Shown: positions 9,701-21,764, numbered from the stretch's first letter. The stretch is 64,000 bases of DNA from Luzula sylvatica (GCA_946800325.1 OX326957.1:23809554-23873553), one strand, 5' to 3'. Made by a program: numbers and translations. Notes: generated from the sequence alone by a model not told the origin.

Positions 9701-11740
9701 ATGGTTCAATACTTCTTCAAGAAAATCACGGTGGTGCCGTCAGGAAAGCTCATGATCGACATAATTCTGTCACGGACCCAACGTCAAACACCAACAGTGG
9801 TCCACAAGGGTTACTCAATCGCTCGCTTGCGTCAGTTCTACATGCGAAAAGTTCGTTACACCCAACAAAACTTCCACGAAAAACTCTCCTCGATCATCGA
9901 AGAATTCCCTCGTTTAGACGAAATCCACCCTTTCTACTCTGACCTTCTCCATGTCCTCTACAATAAGGACCATTACAAGCTCGCTCTGGGCCAAATCAAC
10001 ACTGCTCGAAACCTAATCTCGAAAATCGCAAAGGATTACGTGCGTCTCCTCAAATACGGTGATTCGTTGTACCGTTGCAAGTGTTTGAAAGTGGCTGCTT
10101 TGGGTCGCATGTGTACCGTTATTAAACGAATCGGGCCGAGTCTTGCTTATCTAGAGCAAATTCGTCAACACATGTCTCGATTACCTTCAATCGATCCCAA
10201 CACTCGAACCATTTTGATTTGTGGGTGCCCTAATGTGGGCAAGAGCAGTTTCGTCAACAAGGTCACTCGCGCTGACGTGGACGTGCAGCCCTATGCGTTT
10301 ACCACCAAAGGACTCCTCGTCGGCCACACCGATTACAAATATTTACGGTACCAGGTCATCGACACTCCCGGTATTCTGGACCGTCCTTTCGAAGACAGGA
10401 ATATTATCGAGATGTGTAGTATCACCGCTTTGGCTCATTTAAGAGCTGCGGTTTTGTTCTTCTTGGATCTTTCTGGTTCGTGTGGGTACACTATAACCCA
10501 ACAAGCCGCTTTGTTTCACAGCATCAAGTCGCTTTTTATGAACAAGCCTTTGATGGTCGTGTGCAACAAGATCGATCTCCAGCCGTTAGATGGGCTTTCA
10601 GATGAGGACAAAAAGTTGGTCGAGGATATGAAAGCCGAGGCTTTGAAGACTTGTGGGCTTCCTGGAGGGGACGCAACTGGAGAGGATCAGGTGTTGGTCA
10701 CGATGAGTACTCTGACCGACGAAGGAGTCATCGCCGTGAAAAACACCGCGTGTGAGAGGCTTTTGGATCAGCGAGTCGAGATTAAAATGAAATCGAAGAA
10801 GATTAATGATTGTCTCAACCGATTCCACGTGGCGTTGCCTAAACCAAGAGACGATAAAGAGAGACCTTCTTGCATTCCTCAAGTGGTTTTGGAAGCTCGA
10901 GAGAAAGAACTGGAGAGAGAGAAAGAGAAAGAGAAGAAAAAACTGGAGAAAGACTTGGAGAATGAAAATGGAGGGGCTGGAGTTTACTCTGCGAGTCTCA
11001 AGAAACATTATATTCTCGCTAACGACGAATGGAAAGAGGATATCATTCCCGAAATATTCGAGGGACATAACATCGCGGATTTCATGGATCCGGATATTTT
11101 GCAGAGGTTAGAGGAGTTGGAGAGAGAAGAAGGGTTGAGAATGCTCGACGACGAAGAAGAAGATTTCGAAATGGACGGTAGCGAGTTAACTCCCGAGGAG
11201 AGAGAAGCGTTGACAGAGATAAGAAAGAGAAAGAAGGCGTTGATTCAAGAGCACCGGATCAAAAAGAGCACCGCGGAGAGCCGTCCGATCGTTCCTCGAA
11301 AATTCGATAAAGATCGACAGTTCACAACGAGACGAATGGGTCGCCAGCTGGGAAATCTGGGAATAGACGCGTCGAAAGCGATGGAGCGTGCGAGAAGCAA
11401 ATCTCGAGGGAGGAAAAGAGAGAGAGATAATGGAGAGGACGGAATGGAGGTGGACAATGGAGAGGACGGAAGTGCGAACAAGAAGATGAGAGTGAGGTCG
11501 AGATCGATGTCGATGGCGAGGTCGAGGTCGGCTTCGAGACCGCCGGCGGACGAAGTGGTGCCGGGTGATGGGTTTAGAGATAAGGAGCAGAAGAGAACGG
11601 CGTTGAAGATTGCGAAGAAGAGCGTGAGGAAGAGGAGTAAGAATGCGAAGAAGGGAGAGGGTGATAGGACCATTCCTAATATGAAACCCAAGCATTTGTT
11701 CTCTGGGAAACGCGGCGCTGGCAAGACTGATCGCCGTTAA
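9701..11740 (+). CDS. NOG1: nucleolar GTP-binding protein 1 (60S ribosome assembly GTPase), 679 aa
   Basis: NOG1 is a nucleolar GTPase that joins pre-60S ribosomal particles and is needed for their maturation and export. A single uninterrupted frame of 679 codons matches the family in length and order. It begins with an N-terminal NOG1 helical region (residues 1-165) carrying VVPSGKLMIDIILSRTQRQ. The G domain has the P-loop GCPNVGKS (175-182), DTPG (221-224) and NKID (289-292). Beyond it come a charged coiled-coil-like Glu/Lys stretch (about 400-425) and a basic tail ending KPKHLFSGKRGAGKTDRR. The ATG at 9701 gives the canonical MVQYFFKKITVVP start. The CDS has no introns, and its GC content is well above the flanks. 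The long open frames on the opposite strand within it are composition shadows. Confidence 0.97.
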   Translation: MVQYFFKKITVVPSGKLMIDIILSRTQRQTPTVVHKGYSIARLRQFYMRKVRYTQQNFHEKLSSIIEEFPRLDEIHPFYSDLLHVLYNKDHYKLALGQINTARNLISKIAKDYVRLLKYGDSLYRCKCLKVAALGRMCTVIKRIGPSLAYLEQIRQHMSRLPSIDPNTRTILICGCPNVGKSSFVNKVTRADVDVQPYAFTTKGLLVGHTDYKYLRYQVIDTPGILDRPFEDRNIIEMCSITALAHLRAAVLFFLDLSGSCGYTITQQAALFHSIKSLFMNKPLMVVCNKIDLQPLDGLSDEDKKLVEDMKAEALKTCGLPGGDATGEDQVLVTMSTLTDEGVIAVKNTACERLLDQRVEIKMKSKKINDCLNRFHVALPKPRDDKERPSCIPQVVLEAREKELEREKEKEKKKLEKDLENENGGAGVYSASLKKHYILANDEWKEDIIPEIFEGHNIADFMDPDILQRLEELEREEGLRMLDDEEEDFEMDGSELTPEEREALTEIRKRKKALIQEHRIKKSTAESRPIVPRKFDKDRQFTTRRMGRQLGNLGIDASKAMERARSKSRGRKRERDNGEDGMEVDNGEDGSANKKMRVRSRSMSMARSRSASRPPADEVVPGDGFRDKEQKRTALKIAKKSVRKRSKNAKKGEGDRTIPNMKPKHLFSGKRGAGKTDRR

Positions 11741-12060
11741 TTTAGGTGATTATTTTCGTTTTATTTTTTTATGTTTTAATGTTTCTGTTGGTTTATTTTG
11801 ATTTTAATGAATTCATTTTTTTGTTGTTTTTGTAGGTTGGTTGGGCGTGTGTTTTAATTTTGGTTAATGGAGAGGAGGAGAAGACTATTTATATTTTTGT
11901 TTCGTGTTTTTTTTTTATTCCGTCTGTTTTAAGGATAAATTTTTGGTTAAAGACTTTTTTATGGTTATTTGTTAAGGTTGAGAGATGTTATTATGATTAT
12001 GTTTTTGCTGACGTTGAGTAAATTTTAGAATGTTTTATTGGCTTAGCTTAGCTTTTTATT
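11741..12060 (+). other. NOG1 3' UTR, possibly with an intron
   Basis: A consensus donor (TTTAG|GTGAT, 11746) and acceptor (TTTTTGTAG, 11835) could define a 90-base intron immediately after the stop codon. The T-rich trailer extends to about 12060. Only transcript data can decide whether the intron is real. Confidence 0.35.
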
Positions 12061-13989
12061 CAGAATGCTATGAGATTTGGTATTAAACTCTAATTATGCA
12101 ATCGAGCATCGAATTATTGAGGCCTGTTCTGTTAAGTTCTGTGAGCTCATAAGCTTGTTATTTAGTTACTCGAGACCCGTCGACCCAAAGTTTAGATCTG
12201 TATCCCTTGATCACTGATGCATAAAATGTAATTAGGAAATGGTCTGGAGGATTAGGGTAATGAATTACACGTAATTTGAAGTGTATTGTAGATAATTTGG
12301 GTATTTGTACAGTTAATTTGATCTCTCTCTTGTTTTTCCAAAGACAAATTTACCATTTGTAGTTAATCTTCAAATTCAATTTTTTTTTTCCGAAGTCATT
12401 TGCGATTAATATTGTGTCAAAACCATTTAATCCAACTAATAATTGTAAGAATATGTAATTTGAACTTAATTTATTGTAATTTGTAAAAAAATCTTTAAGA
12501 TTAAGAGAGATTGAAGAAGATGATTGCTTAATTAACTTGAATTACAATTAACAAATTTTTTGATTAACTACAATTAACAAATTATATCTATTTATATGAT
12601 TAAGTTTCATTTTGAGCCACACAAAGTTAACTAACTGACTTCATTAACACCACTAAGTAACCTACTAACTAAGATTAAGTTTCATTTTGATCCACCCAAA
12701 GTTAACGGACTGACTTCATTAACACCACTAAGTAACCTACTAAAAAAATCGAATAGTGGATAAACCGTAACAACCCAATTTCAATAATTTATAAAAGGCC
12801 CATTATTTTAATAAATATAATTCAGCTCATTCACTTGTACAAAACATGAACTTGATTTACTCCAATATCTCAAAAGAAGAATGTTCAATCGTCTTGTTTT
12901 AACACTCCAATGCAATTCCACAATTTGCATCATAAGTAAAAGCAAAAATCTAAGAGAGAGAAAATTCCGCTCTTGTTTCTTTTCCTAGTGAGTGGGGTGT
13001 TAATTCGGCATGAGTATATATAAATGCAAACCGAATTGATAACTAGTTGTAAGCATGCTTTGTACATGACACTTTGAGGAGAAAATGGATTTTTCTTTTT
13101 ACCATATTATTATTCGCGTGATTTGTACCTTTTGGACCCCAAAAACAATAAGCGAATAGAATGTGCAAATGCAAATTTTAGTATTTGAATGGAAGAATAT
13201 CAAACCATAATTCAATTAGTTGAGAATGAGACATAAAAATCATATGTAGGGAAAAATTGTAAATTCAATTCTCAATGACATTAATAGATATATGACATAT
13301 GACTATATAAGACTTCTTCATTTATTATAAAAAAAAATATGCAATCAATGAATTTCATAATACATTATCAAATATCATATAAAAAAATTATTGAATTGCA
13401 TATTATTTATATCAATGAAGTTTTATTTTATACAATTCAGACAAATATTATTATCTTATTTATTTAAATTTTCTACTTCAAAAAATCCAAAGATATTACT
13501 GTTTTTATGTAATTGAAATATGAATTGCAACTTTATACGTATCATTAACATTAATTATACAATTTCGACATGTAGACATTACAAAAAAAACACGAGCCAT
13601 TTCAAAACTTACCACAAATTAATCTCTTCTAATTTCACAATTATAGTTGTTTGTGTAATTTTTATGGTTGTTTTGTTATTTACCACTTAATTTGGGGTCA
13701 TAACAGTCCAAAAAGAAAAAAATAACAGAGTAAAATCATGCTCAAGTTCACCAATACAAGGGCTCATTTGTAATTACATATTTTTTTAGTATGTTTAAGA
13801 CTAAAAAAAATGTGTGCACCACAAATTAACAAACATGTTTGGAGGTCAATTTCTAAGTCGAAAAATCGCTCTGGAAATAATCATGTTATTGCCTAAACCC
13901 AAATACTAAATAGAAAGTTACAAGAATTATTAAGCATTAGGAATTTAACCAACAAAATTCAGATTATTATCTTAATAATAAAATGACAC
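12061..13989. other. spacer between NOG1 and the F-box region
   Basis: AT-rich with no gene found. It includes the 75-bp duplication at 12599-12747, annotated separately. Confidence 0.4.
12599..12747 (+). repeat. 75-bp tandem duplication
   Basis: Two adjacent copies of a 75-bp unit have TAAGTTTCATTTTGA at 12601 and 12676. Each continues through AAAGTTAAC, CTGACTTCATTAACACCACT and AAGTAACCTACTAA, with few differences, so the duplication is recent. Confidence 0.9.
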
Positions 13990-14844
13990 TACTCTTCTCT
14001 GATATTTTATTGCAGTTAGCTCCAATTAAGTGCACATCTATTTTGGAACTATCACACAGCAATTAGATAGCCAAAAGTAAAATTATATTGATTTAATTTT
14101 ATTTTCCCTAAAAATGTATTGAATATTATTATCTTCATGATACAGTATTACTAATTACTAATCTTATCTAATATTTTGTAACACACATGGCTTCAATTCA
14201 GTGCACATCAAACTTGTAATTATCATCCAACAATAAAAATCAGATCATCAAAAAAAATCTACTGGATGAGGTATCTTAGCTCCAATTAACACCTTATTAT
14301 TGTTGTTGTGCCAATTCACAAATCAACAGTATAAATATAAAATATATATATATTTTTTTGTTTCATATCTTTCGCAGGACGAAAATTCAGTATGATATGA
14401 AAGTGTAAGTATAAACAGATATAATACTTATGAACATTTATAAAGTATTTAATTGTAGATGCCGATACATTTGCTTACGCATAACTTGAACACATAATAC
14501 CATACTGATAGTTACATGATCATATTTTATCTGCATAAAAACAAAATTAATCTCGCGCAACAGCAATACACGTGTGTAGCACGCACCGAATCTTGTTGTT
14601 TATTAGAAAAGGTATTGTCGTCGATTAGATTTAATTTTAATGATTTATTTAGATTTAAAATTATTAAGTTTGTTTAATTTGATAACTAACTTTACGGTTT
14701 TGGATTGGATAGTTTAGAAATTTAAATTGGGTAAATATAATAGGTTTTTTTATTTCCAAAAAATATATTTATTAGAAAATAAAGTTGAAAAGGAAAAAAT
14801 ATGATATTACTTATTTAAAAACAATAGGTATGTTATTTTGATGC

Positions 14845-15364
14845 TTAGTAGATCCAATTTTTTTTCCTAAAATAGAAATACTTGCAAATACAATTTATAT
14901 GTGAAAAAATAATACATTGAATTCCCAATTCTGAGACTAGGCAACAAGAGGTTGTCCTATAAGCACAATGTGAAACCAATGTTGAATTCCCAATTTTGGA
15001 TGGAGAGAAGAAGCCAATGAATGGATTGGTTGGGGGCAGACGGGAGGGAGGTTGGGGGAACTCGGGTGGAGGGCGGAGGCCCAAGAAGTGCAAACGGCGA
15101 AGGAACGAAGATGGTTGACTACATCTAGGAAATTTCCAATGTAGGCAAGTAGATAGGTCCGGTGGTCCACCTAGATGTGTTGTCTTCGAACGGCAGAATC
15201 CATTTGGACTTACACTTGAAAGTCGAAACGTCGAGTCTGGAAATTCGGTGGAGAGAACAACCCAATAAAAATCCGCACATAAGTATTAAACAGAACTGTA
15301 GTTGCGTAATCCAAAAATAGGAATACTTTTCTTCACAATTTCTATTACTTTTGGTTCCTTCCAA
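14845..15364 (-). pseudogene. F-box relic (unit 1)
   Basis: On the minus strand one frame reads YLLAYIGNFLDVVNHLRSF then AVCTSWASALHP, which has the shape of an F-box helix pair with the terminal C.SW motif. It is followed by a proline-rich stretch usual at the start of F-box/DUF295 proteins. The upstream part (15364-15125) lies in another frame and no DUF295 domain follows. The same relic occurs at 21152-21764 and 30420-30915. I read it as a broken third F-box paralogue that predates the tandem duplication; the family call is tentative. Confidence 0.45.
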
Positions 15365-16029
15365 TCCATTATAAGAAAGAAAAATATATATATTTTTCTT
15401 TTTTTATGAACAAAATATCTACACGCTAATTCATATTCATATTCATATGTGGTTACAATTTTATCGGATGTTCTCGGAAGAGACGAGAAAATTAGAGGCC
15501 TAAGACAACCTGCCTATTCAAACTGTTTCTGATTAAACAAAATTAGAGGCGCTTTTAGTCCTTTTAAAAGAATTTTTAAATGTTTGTAGAGTTTTATATT
15601 AACAAATTATATAGTGCACGAATGAGAAATATATTTTCGTTTAAATGACATTGAAGATGCACACACATTGCGTGTTTTTTGTTAGTTAAGTCATATTTTC
15701 TTTGCATGAACTATTTTGTCAGGTCATATATTTTGTGTGTTTACTCGAATTAAGAAATTAAAGAAAACAAATGTGATGGTATACCGTACACATGATATTG
15801 AAGGTGTTGCCTAGATCAAGTATCCAAATTCAAATAAAAAGATTTTCTTTTTGAAAGAAAAACTTGCGTTTTTTTGTTTTGCATTAATTACTAATTGGTG
15901 TTTTACGTAATTGGAGTGGTTACACATGCGTTTCCCCTCGAAAGATGGCCGAAAATATCTCTTTAAAACTACTAGGCACCACCTAATCAAGTTTACCCTA
16001 GTACATCCACTAATTTTCTCTTTTTGATC

Positions 16030-16575
16030 CTACTATTTTTATGCTTTTTTCAAGATCGTCGCATCCTGTATGGCCTTCCCCGCTACTATGGTTTCTGCGC
16101 TCGCGTGCCTTTGGAAGACCCACATGTTTCTCTCCTTCCAAATGTTCCAGAAAGTTGCGACCACCAGCGAGTCTCGTGCATGCCGGTCCTACTTAGATTT
16201 TTGCGTGTTCTATTTCATTTTTGGAAGGGGTCTTCAATTGCAGGCAGTACGGCCGGCGTTGATGACATTCTGGTGATCTCTGCCCATGTTCGAATTGAGA
16301 AGCTACATTGGTTGAAGAGATGGTATCTAGTTTCTTGTGCATTAGAGCGTTGTATGCATTGTTGAATGTGAGGCCACCCTTTTCGGTCAAGCACATCCGC
16401 CGTGTTGATTCTACCGTGCATAGATGGCCATATAAAGAACCTAACCTTTAGCGTTGTCAACCATATCATTTTTTGCCACGAGTTGAGTACTCCTTTGTTA
16501 GCTAGGAAGTTGTGTGCTGATTTTGTGGAGAATTCTCCATCCGTTCTCCATTTCTCACTATTTTTTCTCAACCAT
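16030..16575 (-). pseudogene. LINE reverse-transcriptase C-terminal relic (unit 1)
   Basis: The minus-strand frame 16571-16215 reads like the zinc-binding domain downstream of plant LINE reverse transcriptases (zf-RVT). Visible pieces are SAHNFLANKGVLNSWQKMIW, GRINTADVLDRKGW and ETRYHLFNQCSFSIRTWAEI. After a frameshift it continues FWNIWKERNMWVFQRHA, the usual tail of that domain. No endonuclease or polymerase motifs remain. It lies just downstream of the F-box gene and was duplicated with it. Confidence 0.75.
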
Positions 16576-17088
16576 TAGACAATTTCTCACTCGAGTTTTA
16601 TTCGACTCACATAAAAAAAATCATAACAGGTCAAGACAATTGTTGCATTTTGGAAAAATAATTATAAATAATTTAACAATTTGACATTCACACAAATTAT
16701 TCATAAATTCTCTATTCACATAATTATCCACAAATTCTCCACAAATACATAAATTACATCGACAGTCAATCAAGAAGAGGGATGTAGACAAGAATCCATT
16801 TATAAATATGACAAATCTTTCATAGCATCACTTTATTCAAACGACGTTGAAAATAAATCTTAAATATTTTAGATTTTTATAAAGATAACTAACCTTCATT
16901 TAATTATAATTATTATAATAGCAATAAATAATAAAATTAAAATGGAAATGTACATATTTACACTTCTAAGAAACAAAAATATCATATTTAAATGAAAACA
17001 TTAAATTATATATTCGAACATTATCTTTTAAGTGCAAAGAAGAAATAATTGAATTTCATAAACAATCTTCAAAATCAGACACAACCAC

Positions 17089-19552
17089 CTAATAATTAAA
17101 GTTGGGTTCAATCCAAATACAATTCATAGGTTCGGTAAGACCGTATAATTCAGGACAATATTTTTTGGTTTCCATGGAATAAAACCCCCCATACTTATTA
17201 TTATCGTTAAATCTGGGAAAATATATTCTTTTAGCACAATTTTTCATCGGAGAACGCTTGGCTATAGAATTTCTACGGTCTATAAATAGTGTCAAATCTC
17301 CCAAATCATCTATCTCAATCCAATTCATTTCAAATTGATCCAGCTTAAAAACTCGGATAGGTTCACCATCAATATCCTCATTTCTTAGAAACACCGAAAT
17401 TAATTCCCCTTCTAACTCCATCAGATAACAATCTTCTTTAGCTCCATATTGAAGAATTGGTTCTGGACGATCAAGAACTTCACATTGAATATGAGGTGTT
17501 CCGTAACAAGATAATTTAGTAGTTTTGGGATCGAAGACACCGAGATTTCCGGCTCTCCCTAAATAATACACTTTTCCATGAAAGAACACAGGATTATTAC
17601 GCGTAAATTCGAATCGACCTGGATTGCTTGAACCCGTTTCACTAGTCCACTCTTCATCACCAAGTCTCCAGGTGAGCATCGCAAAAAAAGAAATTTCAAA
17701 GACCATGAAATCTGGAGATGTCGGTACAGAAGTAAATGCAAGAGGACGACGATTGTTTCCCCGAGAAGGAGGAATTTTAATCGTGTTTCCTGTGAATGGG
17801 TTTATTACGAAAACATCTTCCTCTCCACATGATAAAAGAACCCAACCATCTTTGGAGAAATGGAGCACAATCCTGTCAGAGCCGAGGAATTGTAAGTCCA
17901 TACGGTATTCCTTGCCATCCAAGGGATCAACAAACCTAAATGAACTAGAACCTTTGGGGCAATACATGATCCATGGCCACACGTTTGCCTCGTGAATATG
18001 ATTGGGGATAGAGGACCAACCCTTGCAAATGGTGGGAACGTATATGCAATCCACTACAGAGAGCTTCTGAAGTAGCAATTCTACCAATTCTATCGGCATA
18101 TCAGCCCACTGTCTTGTGATATCACTAGTGTTCTCTTCTTCTTTGGAATCGGCTATTGCATTGTTCTGCGAGCATATTTAAAGTGTTCAGATTATTTTTT
18201 ATTCAAATATAAAGATAAGTAATAACGGGCCAACGGCATCGTTCAAAAATAAATAAGGTAGATTAAATATTTCATCGAAAGCCATTAAAGTTAATTTTGT
18301 ACAATGATTTAGGAGCGGAGTAATCAAGGATGAGTGATATTAATTAGGCCACTAATCATTCCAGTCCACAACCAGAAATTAAGAATTCTAAGAGTTAGCG
18401 AAAAATGGACGGACCTGAATAGATCTTTCGGCGCGAGATGATGTACCAATCTCCCTCTTGACCCTCCGTGTCCTGAAATATATTTGTGTTTGTTTACTCG
18501 ACAGTCCAGAAAGAGAAGAAAATAATTTAAGAAAAGAGTTAGGATCCAATTCACCTCGACGGCACAACCCAGCATGAGTTATTTTGAACCGTGATCGGAT
18601 CACCGGGTATCAAATTGAAATTGAACGTTTGATTATCCATGTTGATCTTATAGAGCAACTCTGTATCGTCAAACGAGCGTAAAATGCATATGCAATCGTG
18701 TAGCAACGTCCCATGATTTGTTGCAAATGATACGTTATTTCTCCCACCCAAGAAAAAAACACAACTGTCTATGCCTCTCTCTTGTCTCCAGGCAGGCTTT
18801 CCTTGAAGATTTAGCCCGAGAGAAAATATAGCAACCTCAGCAACAATTCTTACATAAAAAAGAACCTTAACTAAAAATACATTAGCTCGAGAGACCACCA
18901 AAAATTTCACTTCTTCTCTTTTATCATAAGGCATATTGTACGAGAAAAAATAGTCTCCATGTGGCAGCCTGATATGCGTCCATCTAGCAACTCCGTTAAC
19001 CAACGAGTCAACGGAAGTAAAGTATCCGCCAGAATGATTAAGCCCCGTAGCAGATGAATGAAAGGCATATAAATTTCCTTGACAAATAACAATCTCACCA
19101 TCAAAAAAGTAACCCTTGGGTAAATTGTCTGATATCTTTCTCCAATTTTGGTCCTTTAGCCTACAATGAAGGACAATGTTTTGACCCTTCAAGACAAAAA
19201 TGACCTCGCACTTCGGAGAAGTTACAGATGAGGTTAAGACGCAACCACCGAGCGTTTCGGGAGGCTCTAACATACGAGGAAGATTGATTTTTGAATCTAT
19301 GTTGAGGTTTAATAAAAACATCTCTTTACTCGAAACATCCAACAAAAGAAACCACTCTCCGAAATACCCCAAACATCGTTTTCCTTGCAATTCTGGTATT
19401 TTTCTAGTCTCGGTAGTCCCATCAAACGGGTTTGTGAAATTCAGAGGTCCTTTCTTTGATCCGGGCATTTGTACAAGGCATGGTTGAGAGCCGAAATCAA
19501 CTGGAAATGGTGATTCTTTTGAAGAAATTGGCTCTTCCCTAATTTTAGGCAT
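17089..19552 (-). CDS. DUF295-F-box-DUF295 fusion protein, copy A, 710 aa
   Basis: Exons are 19552-18555, 18472-18415 (58 bp) and 18165-17089. The frame runs through both GT-AG introns for 710 codons. Residues 1-332 form a DUF295 domain without an F-box (NFTNPFDGTTETRKIPEL; near its end YKINMDNQTFNFNLIPGD, then CWVVPSR). Residues 333-371 are a basic linker (RTRRVKREIGTSSRAERS). An F-box follows (about 372-410: W372-ADMPIELVELLLQKLSV, then TICKGWSSIPN), and then a second DUF295 domain (FRFVDPLDGKEYRMDL; VINPFTGNTIKIPP; DLTLFIDRRNSIAKRSP). F-box proteins are substrate adaptors of SCF ubiquitin ligases, and DUF295 is a plant-specific partner domain of unknown target. If intron 1 is retained, a TGA right at the donor gives a 333-aa protein lacking the F-box. 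The alternative is two adjacent genes, but there is no ATG upstream of the F-box in this copy. Confidence 0.8.
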
Positions 19553-20015
19553 CCTTACCTAAGAATATTTACAACAAAAAAAATTCACTTAATAAGAGAT
19601 AAAACCCACAATAAAATTCAAGAATCACAAGATGGAATCCACTTCACAGCAGATCTGAATCCTGAGCAAGTAATTATAACAACCTATGTTAAACTATATT
19701 TTAATCGTCTAGGTCAAGAGGAAAACTGTCAAGGAAAAAAATTCAAATCCTCACCGTATGATAAATCTTTTTGAAAATAAAATCCGATTCAATGACAGAC
19801 GTTGTTTGAAGAGAAATTTGCTCCCAATTTGTAACAAAGAAAAGAAAATGAAATTGAATGGACTGGAAACGACGAAGAGAAATATTTGTCCTTAATTCCT
19901 TGAAGATCTTTTCTTCAGAAGTTTCCTTTTTTTTCCTCTCCTTCCAAAACTGCGCTATTTCTTTTAATAAAAGGGTATTTTCCATATAATTACAACAGAG
20001 AAAAATAAATAGCAA
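19553..20015 (-). promoter_or_regulatory. 5' UTR and leader intron of F-box gene copy A
   Basis: A leader exon (about 20015-19755) ends CATACG|GTGAGG. The acceptor ATTCTTAG at 19559 leaves GTAAGG before the ATG at 19552. In this copy the leader contains an ATG whose frame runs without a stop into the main CDS after splicing, which would add ~90 residues. In copy B the same frame has a TAG, so a non-coding leader is more likely. Confidence 0.5.
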
Positions 20016-20130
20016 AGTTTTAGGTATTTTTTTTTTGTAGTGATGTATGTATAACTCTTAGATTTTTCTCGTACCTCTTGATGACGTGACAATAATTTTA
20101 AATCTTAAATATATATTAGGAAAATGCTCA

Positions 20131-20142
20131 CGCTTCGCTGCG
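20131..20142 (+). other. GC-rich CGCTTCGCTGCG motif in AT-rich DNA
   Basis: The dodecamer stands out in AT-rich surroundings, can form a small CGC/GCG-ended hairpin, and recurs (slightly changed) near 26440 in unit 2 and near 47638. Helitron 3' ends often carry such a hairpin, but no CTRR terminus follows here. Confidence 0.25.
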
Positions 20143-20324
20143 AATTTAATAATTTTGTTGTCTGCATCCAGCAGATCGTCAATATTAAAAAAAATGAATT
20201 TATTACAATATTAAAATGAAATGAATTGGTTATGATAACTAAGTCAAAATAATTTTCTAATTACATAAAACAATAAGGAATAATTCAGCAGTTTACCAAA
20301 TAAACACAATTATGCAAACAAAAT

Positions 20325-20400
20325 ATGATATTTCATGCAGCTAACTCCAATTAAACTCAAAATATGATATTTCATGCAGCTAACTCCAATTAAGTGCACA
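20325..20400 (+). repeat. 36-bp minisatellite, two units (unit 2 start)
   Basis: Two copies of an ~36-bp unit containing AAAATATGATATTTCATGCA and GCTAACTCCAATTAA stand before the anchor GTGCACATCT. The equivalent site in unit 1 (about 14000-14030) has one, and unit 3 (26630-26745) has three. Confidence 0.85.
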
Positions 20401-21151
20401 TCTGTTTTGGAACTAGCACACAGCAATTAGACAGTCAATCATTTTAATTTAATTTTATTTTTCCTAAAAATGTATTGAATATTGTTATCTCCATGATACA
20501 GTATTACTAATATTATCTAATATTTTGTATCACATATCGCTTCAACTCAGTGCACATAAAACTTGTAATTACCATCTAACAATAAAAATCAGATCATCAA
20601 AACACAAAGCTACTGGATTAGGTATATTATTATTGTTGTTGTACCAATTCTCAAAATAAAAAATATGAATATGCTATATATGCTTTTTTATTCCATATGA
20701 CAAAAATTCGGTATGATATGAAAGTGAAAGTATAAACATATCAAGTTTATTATTCATGAGACTAGAGGAAACATGTATACTACTTCTGAAGTATTTAATT
20801 GTAGATGCCGATACATTTGCTTGCGCATAACTTGAACACATAATACCATACTGATAGTTACATGCTCATATTTTATCTGCATAAAAACAAAATTAATCTC
20901 GTTCAACAGCAATAAACATGTGTGTAGCACACACCGAATCTAGTTGTTTATTAGAAAAGGTATTGTCGTCGATTAGAATTTTTAGATTTAAAATTATGAA
21001 GTTTGTTTAATTTGCTTATTAACTTCACGGTTTTGGGTATATTCGATACTTTAGAAATTTGAAATGGGTAAGTAAAATAAGTTTTTTTTTTATATTTCCA
21101 AAGAAACTATTTCATAGAAAATAAAGTTTAAAAGGCAAAATATGATATTAC

Positions 21152-21764
21152 TTATTTAAAAACAATAGGTATATTATTTTGATGCTTAGTACTTAGTAGA
21201 TCCAATTTTTTTTTCCTAAAATAAAAATACTTGCAAATATAATTTATATATGTCAAAATAATACTTTGAATTCCCAATTTTGAGACTAAGCAACAAGAGG
21301 TTGTCCTATAAGTATAATGTGAAACAAATGTTGAATTACCAATTTTCGATGGAGAGAAGAAGCTAATGAATGGATTGGTTGGGGCAGACGGGAGGGAGGT
21401 TGGCGGGAATTCGGGTGGAGGACGGAGGCCCAAGAAGTGCAAACGGCAAAGGAGCGAAGATGGTTGACGACATCTAGGAAATTTCCAATGTAGGCAAGTA
21501 GATAGGTCCGGTGGTCCACCTAGATGTGTTGTCTTCGAACGGCAGAATCCATTTGGACTTACACTTGAAAGTCGAAACGTCGAGTCTGGAAATTCGGTGG
21601 AGAGAACAACCCAATAAAAATCCGCACATAAGTATTAAACAAAACTGTAGTTGCGTAATCCAAAAATACGAATACTTTTCTTCACGATTTCTATTACGTT
21701 TGGTTCCTTCCAATACATTATAAGAAAGACAAATATATTCTTTTTCTTTTGATATGAACAACAT
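21152..21764 (-). pseudogene. F-box relic (unit 2)
   Basis: Copy of the relic at 14845-15364. The frames are interrupted in the same way, and AVCTSWASVLHP is preserved on the minus strand. It was therefore already broken before duplication. Confidence 0.45.

Larger units (their letters stand above)
13990..20330 (+). repeat. tandem segmental duplication, unit 1 (~6.35 kb)
   Basis: The anchor AATTAAGTGCACATCT recurs at about 14030, 20390 and 26740, giving a period near 6.35 kb. Units 1 and 2 are colinear throughout. Each carries an AT-rich 5' flank, an F-box relic, a LINE relic and a complete F-box/DUF295 gene, all on the minus strand. Unit 1 holds one partial 36-bp ATGCAG-type repeat at its start, where units 2 and 3 hold two and three. 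Confidence 0.9.

Noticed and set aside
9607..9942. A 111-codon frame overlapping the start of NOG1.
   Set aside because: It crosses the leader intron and lies in another frame of the NOG1 N-terminal region; no family resemblance.
10598..11724. Long open frames on the strand opposite to NOG1 (156-169 codons).
   Set aside because: They are antisense to a strongly supported GTPase gene and have Leu/Phe/Arg/Ser-skewed composition expected from reading its Glu/Lys/Arg-rich codons backwards.
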